Positions 51,701 to 59,735 of a stretch of DNA of 64,000 nt are shown here, piece after piece. The position numbers and the translations under genes were made by a program. Positions within the stretch are counted from its first letter, which is position 1; each line of letters opens with the position of its first letter. The DNA is from Stieleria sp. JC731. Lineage in GTDB: Bacteria > Planctomycetota > Planctomycetia > Pirellulales > Pirellulaceae. Under the pieces are notes generated by a model. The model had not been told where the DNA came from. It worked only from the letters and a program-made list of their open reading frames with translations, and did no database searches. The stretch covers positions 682,001 to 746,000 of the forward strand of contig NZ_JAJKFQ010000001.1 in assembly GCF_020966635.1 (NCBI RefSeq). Direction: 5' to 3'.

Positions 51701-54700
51701 CGCTGTACTTCAGGCAGGCCGGAAGGCGACCGTAGGGATTTGGGTTCGCGTCGTAGAAATCAGGGATCGCCGGCAGGATGACCCGATCGTCGGTTGTTTC
51801 ATCCCAGTATCCGTATTCGTTCAGGCGAATCGATTCACTGTCCAGGAACAGGGTAATTCGGTCCAAGATGAACGAGATATGATCGGATGCGACAGAGTTC
51901 AACGCCGACGTGAAGGCCTGTTGTGCTTCGAGGAAGTCACGTGCGACCACATTGCCTACCGAAAGTTGCAGTTGTAGCCGCGTGCTGACAACTCGTTCGT
52001 ACGCCAATGCTGCTCGTGCGACCGAAATTTCGTATTGATTGCGACGCAGTCGTAGCTGTCGAAGGTCTTCACGGATGCTGAATTTAATATTGTCTTCTTG
52101 TTCGATTAACGCCCGACGTGTTCGGTTGTAGTCGATCAAGGCAAGTCGGTACGCGTTTCGTTCCAACCGGCGATTCAGTGGAGTATCCAGCGAAAAACTC
52201 AGACGGGTGTTGGAACCGTCTGCACTCGATTCGAAACTGTTCACGATGTTTCGGTTGGTGAATAGTCGATGCGAGACGTTCAGGTCAAGGATCGAGCGCA
52301 GGTTGTCGGCAGCCAATTTGATCTGACGCCTAGCATCAGCCAAATCGCCACGTTGATTCGCGAGATCCAGTCGTTGGTACAACGCCAATAGCATCGCGTC
52401 ATCCGTTTCGATATCAACGGGATCGAGGCCTCCAAGATCACTGGTTTCAACTTGATCGACAAGTGAGATTGATTCACTAATGGTGTCTTCGATCAAAGTG
52501 TCGAAAGCGTCTGCATCGCGTGGGACAAGCGGATCAACGAATTCGCTGGCAAGTGTCTGCGTTTCTCTCAGCAGCGTATTGACGGAATCAACAAGGTTGT
52601 CGAATTCGTCAAAGTTTTGATCCTTCTCGGCTGTCTTCCACTGAAGCACCAAGTCGTCAAGCTTGTCGTAGTTTGTTTGGATCTTTTCGTCAGCGATTTG
52701 GTAGCGTGGGTTTGCCCCAGTCACCAGATAGTCGAAGTCCATAGCACGTTGGACCTGCAAGAGCAGTGAATCAACCAAATCAACAGTGCGATAGAACGCG
52801 GTTGCTGGTGCGGTATCCGTCCGCAGCAACTGTTCGCGGTCTTGTTCGAGTGCGTCGGATTGAAGCCGCGCTTCCAGCAATCGCAGTTTGGCCGTTAGAA
52901 GCGGCGTCTTGTTTTCCGCTGGTGTTGTCTCGTCGGAACCTTCGATTTCGCGGCGAGCCTGAAGCGTTTCCTCAAGGCGGCTGATCAGCACGATCGCGGC
53001 ATTGACAGCCGCATTGCGGTCAGAGATCTGCGCACCTTCGGCGTCCAGTAACGAGCGACGTGTTCGTGAAACCAGCTCACGTGTAACGGTTAGCGAATCG
53101 CTGGCGGTTAGGTTCTCAAGCTCTTCAAGGTTCAAGTTAAGAGCCATTTCCGGAGGCAGTCCGATATCCAGCTTCAATCGGTCTAGCGACGTTTCCAAGT
53201 TGTTGCATGAACGTACCAGAGAGCTGCTGCTGCTCAGGGCGTTCTGTTCGAACTGGTCGACTTGAACACGGGGGATTCGCCCAGCCTGAAGGTATTCGGC
53301 TCGTCCTTGCAGAAACGCTCGCAAGTTACTGAAGTAGTCCAGCGAGCTAATTTCGATTTGGCGATACGTTAGTAGCAGTTGGTAGTAGCGTTCGGCTAAG
53401 TCAACAAACAACGACCGTTGGAATCGGATGTAGTCACGCGCCGCGTAGATCACATTTCGTTCAGCTCGCGTTAAGTCTTCGAAAACGATGTCACGCTGGA
53501 AGATCGTTTGCTGAAAATTGATCAACAGCTCGGATGCGATATTCGCAGAAAAACCCTGTGGCCCGTTGAAGGTTAGTACGACGTCATTGGCAAAGGATGA
53601 CAGAAACTGTCCTGCCGTGGCGGTCGTTCTTGAAACGGCAGCTTGTGTCGGAACGGTCAGTCCCGATTGGCTGGTGCTGCTGATCCGCTGGTATTGGAAA
53701 TTTGAACCCGTTCCGTTTCCACGGCGCGTCGGACGCAGAAGGTATTCATAGCGTTCTGCGCTCAGGGCGAGCGCAAAACGGTAGAGCGTTTCTTTTTGCG
53801 TTTGCAACGCTCGTGTATTGAACGTTGACAGTTCCGTGATCATGGGCAATGTCAATCGCGGAGCATCGCTACGAAACGCATCGATTCGTTCGTCGGATTC
53901 AGATTTGTAAGTTCGCTGAAATTCTTGACGGACCGAATCAAATTCCATCATTCGTCGCAGGCATGAATCGGGCAGCTTGTTCCAGAATTCGCCCGGGATC
54001 GGAACGATTCGTAAGTTACCGTCGTCTTCGTCGCTGGGGATGCGGTCTTGAAGACCTAGATTGCTGTTTTCACTGCTTGGGGAAGCACTGTCTTGCGCAT
54101 CGCTGCTGCCTTCGTTCGCAGCGAACTCTTGAACCAATTCAGCTAGCCGCACTTGGGTCGCTGCTTCGGTGATCTTTCTGATTTGATCAACCTTGGCTTC
54201 GATTTCGGGGTCAGAAGGAAGCTCCGGGATCAAGTAAGACGCAAGATCGGTTTCGGGACCGTTCAGCTCGTCGGGAGTCTCAACCGGTGGATGCAGCTCC
54301 TCCATCGATTCACCGTCCGGTGGGATCAATTCTTCAAGATTGCTGCCATCGGGGATATCATTCGGGGCATCCGAATTGATCATGCCTTGGTCGGCGCTCA
54401 TTGCCGATGGCTGGACGTATGGATTTCCGGTCGCCAAGAACGGGAGTTCGTAGCCGTACAGACTTGGTTCCGGAATCGGTAGGGCAGGGCAGTCATCGGG
54501 CGACGGATCGAAGAAGCGTGATCGAGGGTCAACTTCGATGCCCGGCAGCGGCGGAATCGTATACGCTTCTTCGCAGCGTTTTTCTGCGTAGATCTGGTAA
54601 ACATCGGTGTCGGCTTGGCGGCGATAAAACGCGCGCGAGCACCCCGAAACAATCAGCAGCCCGATAGCTGCGATCGTGAAACACGCTTTTGCTTGTTGGC

Positions 54701-54731
54701 GACTGGGAAAGAAAGTTTTCACGAATACCAC
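51678..54731 (-). CDS. Oversized TolC-like outer-membrane lipoprotein
   Basis: A 1,017-residue protein, about twice the usual length for TolC. The signal ends at a lipobox, IVSGC, so it is probably lipid-anchored. Residues 35-300 are acidic and Pro-rich and look disordered. The rest is helical, with TolC-like heptad segments in two blocks (about 380-560 and 780-1000), for example YRQIEISSLDYFSNLRAFLQGRAEYLQAGRIP and later RLALIDYNRTRRALIEQEDNI. Between them lies an extra helical insert of about 200 residues. An efflux or secretion role is inferred from the family. No RND or ABC partner is nearby; the adjacent overlapping gene is a porin. Confidence 0.75.
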   Translation of the reverse strand: MVFVKTFFPSRQQAKACFTIAAIGLLIVSGCSRAFYRRQADTDVYQIYAEKRCEEAYTIPPLPGIEVDPRSRFFDPSPDDCPALPIPEPSLYGYELPFLATGNPYVQPSAMSADQGMINSDAPNDIPDGSNLEELIPPDGESMEELHPPVETPDELNGPETDLASYLIPELPSDPEIEAKVDQIRKITEAATQVRLAELVQEFAANEGSSDAQDSASPSSENSNLGLQDRIPSDEDDGNLRIVPIPGEFWNKLPDSCLRRMMEFDSVRQEFQRTYKSESDERIDAFRSDAPRLTLPMITELSTFNTRALQTQKETLYRFALALSAERYEYLLRPTRRGNGTGSNFQYQRISSTSQSGLTVPTQAAVSRTTATAGQFLSSFANDVVLTFNGPQGFSANIASELLINFQQTIFQRDIVFEDLTRAERNVIYAARDYIRFQRSLFVDLAERYYQLLLTYRQIEISSLDYFSNLRAFLQGRAEYLQAGRIPRVQVDQFEQNALSSSSSLVRSCNNLETSLDRLKLDIGLPPEMALNLNLEELENLTASDSLTVTRELVSRTRRSLLDAEGAQISDRNAAVNAAIVLISRLEETLQARREIEGSDETTPAENKTPLLTAKLRLLEARLQSDALEQDREQLLRTDTAPATAFYRTVDLVDSLLLQVQRAMDFDYLVTGANPRYQIADEKIQTNYDKLDDLVLQWKTAEKDQNFDEFDNLVDSVNTLLRETQTLASEFVDPLVPRDADAFDTLIEDTISESISLVDQVETSDLGGLDPVDIETDDAMLLALYQRLDLANQRGDLADARRQIKLAADNLRSILDLNVSHRLFTNRNIVNSFESSADGSNTRLSFSLDTPLNRRLERNAYRLALIDYNRTRRALIEQEDNIKFSIREDLRQLRLRRNQYEISVARAALAYERVVSTRLQLQLSVGNVVARDFLEAQQAFTSALNSVASDHISFILDRITLFLDSESIRLNEYGYWDETTDDRVILPAIPDFYDANPNPYGRLPACLKYSDEIRQNH

Positions 54732-54927
54732 GAGTCGATGGAGATGGAACCTACCTTCTGCATCTTCATCGACATCCGGTCATTCGCGATTTGACGGGCT
54801 AATGAATTGTCGTTGTCATATCGGTTAGGTTGACTTTGACGGCAGTTTCGTGCGTCTACGTCGTTAATCGCCTCCCGCTATGGTGTTGGAACTGATCTTT
54901 TGAGGGAGTTTTCGGCCCACGTCTGAA

Positions 54928-55923
54928 CTAGCCGTCAATCTTTGCCGGCGCGACTGAGGTACCCGATTCGTTTTCGATTTCGAATTGATGGGTGAAGAAT
55001 CGAACGAGACCGTCGGTCAAAGTTGGACTGAAAAATGCCATCAAGTGACCTTTGCCGGGCATCGTTTGCAATGAGCAGTCCACTTTGGCGTCGATCAATG
55101 CTTGATGAAAGTCGGTGGCATTTGATAGAGCCACCAAGACATCTTCTTCGCCGTGAATGATCTTGAAACACGGGTCGGCTGAGGATGCAAAGCAAATGGG
55201 CGAGGCAGCAATGTAGGTTTCAGGTTTCTCATTGCGCGATCCACCCAGGAAATAGGACAGTGCTTGGCTGTCTGGTGGCATGTTTCGGAAATCGGTCGGC
55301 GGACCACCCGCGCACACGGCCTGAATTTTGGGCAGCTTTTGCCAACGAGGATCCTTCTCTTCCCAGTTTGTTGTGTGACGAACACGTTCCCAGGATTCGT
55401 CGGCCAGGGTTGCGACAAGCGAAACCAAGTGACCGCCGGCGGAATAACCATAGAGACCGACGCGATTCAAATCGAAGTGATGTTCTTTTGCATGTTCGGC
55501 GATCCAAACCAACGCCGTGCGGACATCATCGACCTGATCTGGAAATTTGGATTTTGGGGCCAGCCGATAGTTGATTGATACCGCCGCGATCCCGCATTTG
55601 GCCAACTCGTTCGCGTGGCGGTACATCGTCCATTTATCGCCCGTCATCCAACCGCCCCCATGGACGACCAGCACGACGGGGTGGGACTTCGCATTGTGAT
55701 TTTCCGATTGGGCGGCCTCGGCGTTTGTCTGCCTTGGTAGATAGACGTCGCATAGACCTGCGTGACCTTGGAACTCCGGCGCGACCTTTTCGAATTCCAC
55801 GTCAGATTCCCGTTTCACCGTGAACTGTTCGGCGGAAACTTTCGTCATGCTGGATGCCGCAACGGCGACTAGGCCGACCGCAAGATGTAACCAGATTACC
55901 CGTCGTATCTTTAGATTTATCAT
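54928..55923 (-). CDS. Secreted alpha/beta hydrolase (carboxylesterase/BD-FAE-like)
   Basis: A 331-residue enzyme with a signal peptide ending near TKVSA (residue 31). It has the oxyanion motif HGGGW (88-92), the nucleophile elbow GYSAGG (S161), and a late HGEEDVLV and GKGHLMAFF supplying the acid and the His. These are the features of the hormone-sensitive-lipase/BD-FAE esterases found in many planctomycetes. The substrate is an ester, perhaps on a plant or algal polysaccharide, but this is inference. The frame is open upstream to 56004; the ATG at 55923 gives the signal peptide. Confidence 0.85.
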   Translation of the reverse strand: MINLKIRRVIWLHLAVGLVAVAASSMTKVSAEQFTVKRESDVEFEKVAPEFQGHAGLCDVYLPRQTNAEAAQSENHNAKSHPVVLVVHGGGWMTGDKWTMYRHANELAKCGIAAVSINYRLAPKSKFPDQVDDVRTALVWIAEHAKEHHFDLNRVGLYGYSAGGHLVSLVATLADESWERVRHTTNWEEKDPRWQKLPKIQAVCAGGPPTDFRNMPPDSQALSYFLGGSRNEKPETYIAASPICFASSADPCFKIIHGEEDVLVALSNATDFHQALIDAKVDCSLQTMPGKGHLMAFFSPTLTDGLVRFFTHQFEIENESGTSVAPAKIDG

Positions 55924-56171
55924 TCGTTCACTGATCTGACGAAATGGTTTTGAATACCGAAATCGGACGATTCGGGGGAGAGGCAGGATCGCGGGATGCC
56001 ACAACGGATCAGGCTTTTCGTGCGGCGAAAGTGATTCCGCATGGAGCCTAGTTTGATACCACCCGATTGTGCTAGCGTGGCTCAGCGTTTGACTGTAGCG
56101 GTCGGCATTCGGATTGTTGGGGCTGTCCCCGCATTAATACCAGTTGCCACCTAGCCTTATGGCCACAACCG

Positions 56172-56177
56172 TATAAT
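56172..56177 (+). promoter_or_regulatory. Candidate -10 element of ribBA
   Basis: A perfect TATAAT lies 36 bp before the first ATG of ribBA. The nearest -35-like hexamer, TTGCCA at 56144-56149, is 22 bp away, longer than ideal, so the promoter is only a candidate. The leader left after this -10 is too short for an FMN riboswitch. Confidence 0.4.
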
Positions 56178-56212
56178 AGTGGTGCGCTCAAATTCGCCCA
56201 GTCCCGTGTTAA

Positions 56213-57490
56213 ATGATGCCAGAAAACGAATCGCTGTCGATTGATCCGCTGACCGAAGATGGCGGTGATGACCTGTGCCTAAATTCGATTCCCGAAGCCG
56301 TCGAGGCAATTCGGCGTGGCGAAGTCGTCATCGTCGTGGATGCCGAAGATCGCGAAAACGAAGGTGACTTTGTCTGCGCGGCTGAAAAGGCGACTCCCGA
56401 AGTTGTCAATTTCATGCTCAGCGGTCGCGGCCAGCTGTGCGTGCCGATTTTGCCTGAAGTCGGCAAAAAGCTTGAACTCACGCCCGTCGTGTCGGACAAC
56501 AATGCCCCCCTGCGGACAGCGTTTGTTACCCCGATCGATATCGCGACTGCAAGAACAGGTATCACCGCGGCCGAGCGTAGCGAAACGATCATCCGAATCG
56601 CGGATCCAGATTGCCAGGTCGACGACTTTGTACGGCCTGGGCACGTCTATCCATTGATTGCAAAAAAGGGTGGTGTTCTGCGGCGTGCCGGTCACACCGA
56701 AGCTTCGGTCGATTTGGCTCGCATGGCTGGGCTACAGCCTGCCGGTGTGCTTTGCGAAATCCTGAATGAAGAAGGCGATCGCGCCAGTCGAGATGAATTG
56801 ATTGAGATCGCCCAAAAGCACTCGCTCAAGATTGTCAGTATCGAACAGTTGATCGCGCATCGTCGCGTCAGCGAAAAGCTCGTTAGCCGAGCGGCGCATT
56901 CACAGTTGCCAACGAGGTATGGCAAGTTCGATATCATCGTTTACTCAGTCGATTTCGAAGCACAGGAACCAATCGCACTTGTTCTTGGTGACCTGACGCA
57001 CGACGAAGAGGGGCAGCAGCCGCCACTGGTCCGAATGCACAGCAGCTGCTTCACCGGTGATTTGATTTCTTCATTGCGTTGTGATTGTGGCGATCAGCTT
57101 CACATGGCTTTGGAGATGATCGCGGCCGAAGGTCGAGGCGCGTTGGTCTATCTGCCGCAGGAAGGCCGTGGCATCGGTTTGGCCGAAAAGATCAAGGCCT
57201 ACGCGTTGCAAGATCAAGGCATGGATACGGTGGAAGCGAACCATGCGTTGGGCTTCAAAGCCGACATGCGCGATTACGGCGTTGGGCTACAGATCCTAAA
57301 AGACCTTGGTATCAGCGAAGTTCGTTTGCTGACCAATAATCCTAAGAAGCAGCAAGCATTCAACCTTCGTGGTTTCGATCTAAAGCTCGTCGATCAGGTG
57401 CCGATCGTTCCGCCGGTCAACGAGCACAATAAGCACTACTTGGAAACCAAGCGACAGAAGATGGGCCACAAGTTGCCCGATCTTGGCTAA
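56213..57490 (+). CDS. ribBA: RibBA: 3,4-dihydroxy-2-butanone 4-phosphate synthase / GTP cyclohydrolase II
   Basis: A 425-residue bifunctional enzyme for the first steps of riboflavin synthesis. The RibB half has DAEDRENEGDFVCAAE, RPGHVYPL and RAGHTEASVDLARMAGL. The RibA half has the zinc ligands in RMHSSCFTGD and SLRCDCGDQLH, then YLPQEGRGIGL and LLTNNPKK. The usual HSEC reads HSSC here; the zinc Cys is kept. Either of two adjacent ATG codons can be the start. It stands alone, not in a rib operon, which is common for ribBA. Confidence 0.96.
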   Translation: MMPENESLSIDPLTEDGGDDLCLNSIPEAVEAIRRGEVVIVVDAEDRENEGDFVCAAEKATPEVVNFMLSGRGQLCVPILPEVGKKLELTPVVSDNNAPLRTAFVTPIDIATARTGITAAERSETIIRIADPDCQVDDFVRPGHVYPLIAKKGGVLRRAGHTEASVDLARMAGLQPAGVLCEILNEEGDRASRDELIEIAQKHSLKIVSIEQLIAHRRVSEKLVSRAAHSQLPTRYGKFDIIVYSVDFEAQEPIALVLGDLTHDEEGQQPPLVRMHSSCFTGDLISSLRCDCGDQLHMALEMIAAEGRGALVYLPQEGRGIGLAEKIKAYALQDQGMDTVEANHALGFKADMRDYGVGLQILKDLGISEVRLLTNNPKKQQAFNLRGFDLKLVDQVPIVPPVNEHNKHYLETKRQKMGHKLPDLG

Positions 57491-57516
57491 CGATGGGTTG
57501 ATCTTCGGGTCCGCAC

Positions 57517-57542
57517 TAGCAGCGGCTGAAATGCTGCTGCTA
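57517..57542. terminator. Hairpin between convergent ribBA and DUF885 genes
   Basis: TAGCAGCGGC (57517-57526) pairs with GCTGCTGCTA (57533-57542), a 10-bp stem with one G-T pair and a 6-nt loop. No T-run follows, so a terminator function is plausible but weak. Confidence 0.4.
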
Positions 57543-57596
57543 TGCAGTCAAAGGCGACCACGGAATATCAACTGACTTGCGATACGCCGCTATGTC

Positions 57597-59438
57597 CTAT
57601 TCATGCGCGGCCGTTTCGCGAATCCAGTTTTCGACTTGACGTTCGAGAACCGGCAGCGGCAAAGAGCCTTCTTCTAAGACACAGTCATGGAAGGAACGCA
57701 CATCGAACTTATCGCCGAGTTCCTTCTCCGCCCGTTTGCGCAGATCGCTGATAAATAGTTCACCGACTTTGTAGGCGAGAGCTTGGCCCGGCCAGCCGAT
57801 ATAGCGATCCACTTCCGCGACGACGTTGTGCTTGGACAAAGCGGTATTCTCAAGCATGTAGTTGATGGCCTTCTCACGTGACCACCCCATCGCGTGAATC
57901 CCCGTGTCGACGACCAGTCGGCTCGCACGCCAGGCTTCCATGCTTAGTCGTCCAAAATCTTGATAAGGATCTTTGTAGAATCCGATTTCGCCACCGAGCC
58001 GTTCGCAATACAGGGCCCAGCCTTCGATAAACGCTGGGAAGTAACTTTGTTTGCGAATCGGATGCAGTCCGTCGAGTTCGGCTTGCAAAGCCAATTGCAA
58101 GTGATGACCTGGGACGGCTTCGTGAAGCGAAAGAGCTTCGAGTTGATAAAGCGGACGAGCTGATAGGTTGTAGGTGTTGATGTAGTAAAAACCGCCGCGT
58201 GAACCGTCTGCCGCAGGTGGCCAGTAATAAGCGGATGTTGTTTGAGGTGCGACATAGTCGGGGACCTCGCGCAGCCCGTATGGCGTCCGCGGCAATTTGC
58301 CGAAAATGGTGGGCAGTTGGCCGTCGGCCCGTTTCAAGATCAATGCGGCTTCCTTCAAAAGTTCTTCCGGTGTCTTGGCATAGAACTGTTCGTCGGTACG
58401 AAGGAATTCGACAAATTCATCAAGGTCGCCATCAAATTCGACTTGCTGACGGATGGCTTCCATCTCCTTGCGGATACGAGCGTTTTCCGTCAAGCCGATT
58501 TGATGCAACTGAGCGGGTGTCATCGGCAGCGTCGTAAACTTGGTTACCTGAGACTGGTAAAGTTCTTGCCCGCGTGGCAGAGCGCGCGCCGCGATCGTGC
58601 CGCTACATCCGGGGACATATTCCTCTCGGAGGAACTTTTCAAACTTGGCATACGACGGGATCACGCTTGTCTTGATCGCGTTTAATATCTCAGCACGTAG
58701 TCTTGTCCAATCTTCCGGATTGAGTTTCTTGATCGATTCATCGGCGATGTTGGTCAAGAACAGGGATCGTTCTGGATCATCAACGACATGCGCGGCGGCT
58801 TGCTCGGCGCTGTCTCGCATGATGATCGCCGGCTGAACAAGCCCAGCTGCCATGCCGGCTTTCATTAGCTGGATTTGCTCGTCGACAAAACGGTGAAAGT
58901 CATTGAGCCTGGCAATATAGTTGTCAAAATCCGCAACCGACTTGGGGTTCATCGTTAGCGGCAGTTCGGGTAAGCCAATGTGGAAACCTTCTCGGTTGTT
59001 AATTGGCATCAAGTGGAGCCCGAGTTGATAGTCCGATCGATCGATCGAGAGTTTTCGCTGCAGCAGTTCCGCGTCGATACGGTCCGCTGGCGACAGATTG
59101 TCGAAGTCGATTTTTGCGAGGGCGTTTAGATACTCAGCACGCATTTCGTCGCGACGTTTGAAGTCAGCCAACGTATTGTTGGCCAACCGGTCTTGGCCCC
59201 GTGGATCACCAACATCGGTTGCCATCATCGGGTACTCGGTCAGTTCAAAATCCCAAACCTTGTCCATCAGGTCACGTAAGACCGGATCATGTGGCTGGCC
59301 GTTTTTTGTATCTGTTGGGGCGTTTGGTGCCGACTGACAGTGACCAACCGATGGGCCGATCAGGCAAGAGATGATCCCGATGGAAGAAAGCCCGACAAAG
59401 ATCGCTACAGAAAATCGGATCGCTACAGAAAATCGCAT
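57597..59438 (-). CDS. Secreted DUF885 protein, probable metallopeptidase-like
   Basis: A 613-residue protein with a signal sequence (FVGLSSIGIISCLIG) and a DUF885 domain. The conserved HEAVPGHHLQ motif lies near residue 436 and resembles a zinc site of the HExxx(G)HH kind. Other family landmarks are PGCSGTIAARALPRGQELY, ITYNLSARP-like YNLSARPLYQLEALS, and YIGWPGQALAYKVGE. The substrate is not known; the family is often annotated as a peptidase. I placed the start at the ATG 59438, which gives a signal peptide; the frame is open to 59549. A tandem duplication lies in this signal region. Confidence 0.8.
   Translation of the reverse strand: MRFSVAIRFSVAIFVGLSSIGIISCLIGPSVGHCQSAPNAPTDTKNGQPHDPVLRDLMDKVWDFELTEYPMMATDVGDPRGQDRLANNTLADFKRRDEMRAEYLNALAKIDFDNLSPADRIDAELLQRKLSIDRSDYQLGLHLMPINNREGFHIGLPELPLTMNPKSVADFDNYIARLNDFHRFVDEQIQLMKAGMAAGLVQPAIIMRDSAEQAAAHVVDDPERSLFLTNIADESIKKLNPEDWTRLRAEILNAIKTSVIPSYAKFEKFLREEYVPGCSGTIAARALPRGQELYQSQVTKFTTLPMTPAQLHQIGLTENARIRKEMEAIRQQVEFDGDLDEFVEFLRTDEQFYAKTPEELLKEAALILKRADGQLPTIFGKLPRTPYGLREVPDYVAPQTTSAYYWPPAADGSRGGFYYINTYNLSARPLYQLEALSLHEAVPGHHLQLALQAELDGLHPIRKQSYFPAFIEGWALYCERLGGEIGFYKDPYQDFGRLSMEAWRASRLVVDTGIHAMGWSREKAINYMLENTALSKHNVVAEVDRYIGWPGQALAYKVGELFISDLRKRAEKELGDKFDVRSFHDCVLEEGSLPLPVLERQVENWIRETAAHE
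59401..59436 (-). repeat. 18-bp in-frame tandem duplication in the DUF885 signal peptide
   Basis: Two adjacent 18-bp copies (59401-59418 and 59419-59436) differ at one base. They encode RFSVAI twice, right after the initiator Met. A further half-copy (ATCG CTGA) follows. The duplication lengthens the signal peptide without a frameshift. Confidence 0.85.
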
Positions 59439-59735
59439 CGCTGACACTCGTGTGCGTTTTGATTCGGTGGCTTCGCCGCGTGAACAAGCTATGCAACAAA
59501 GCTGCCAACTGTTCATCGCGCAGAGAATTTGATCAACAGATGTTACCAAGCTGATTTGACAGCTTCGACCATGGCCAATCAGATTTACGGTCGATTGTCC
59601 TGCCGGCGGTAGGTGGGCGTTTTACGGGTCGATTGCGTAACGAAAGGCTGCATTCCGTTGACGGATCAGTGGGGCGGTACCACCGCGATAAACGTATCCA
59701 GAGAACACATCTTGATCAAATATTCGAAATCAAAA

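Noticed and set aside
56178-56212. An FMN riboswitch before ribBA
   Set aside because: If the TATAAT at 56172 is used, the leader is only about 30 nt, far too short for the FMN aptamer; no aptamer-like sequence was seen further upstream.
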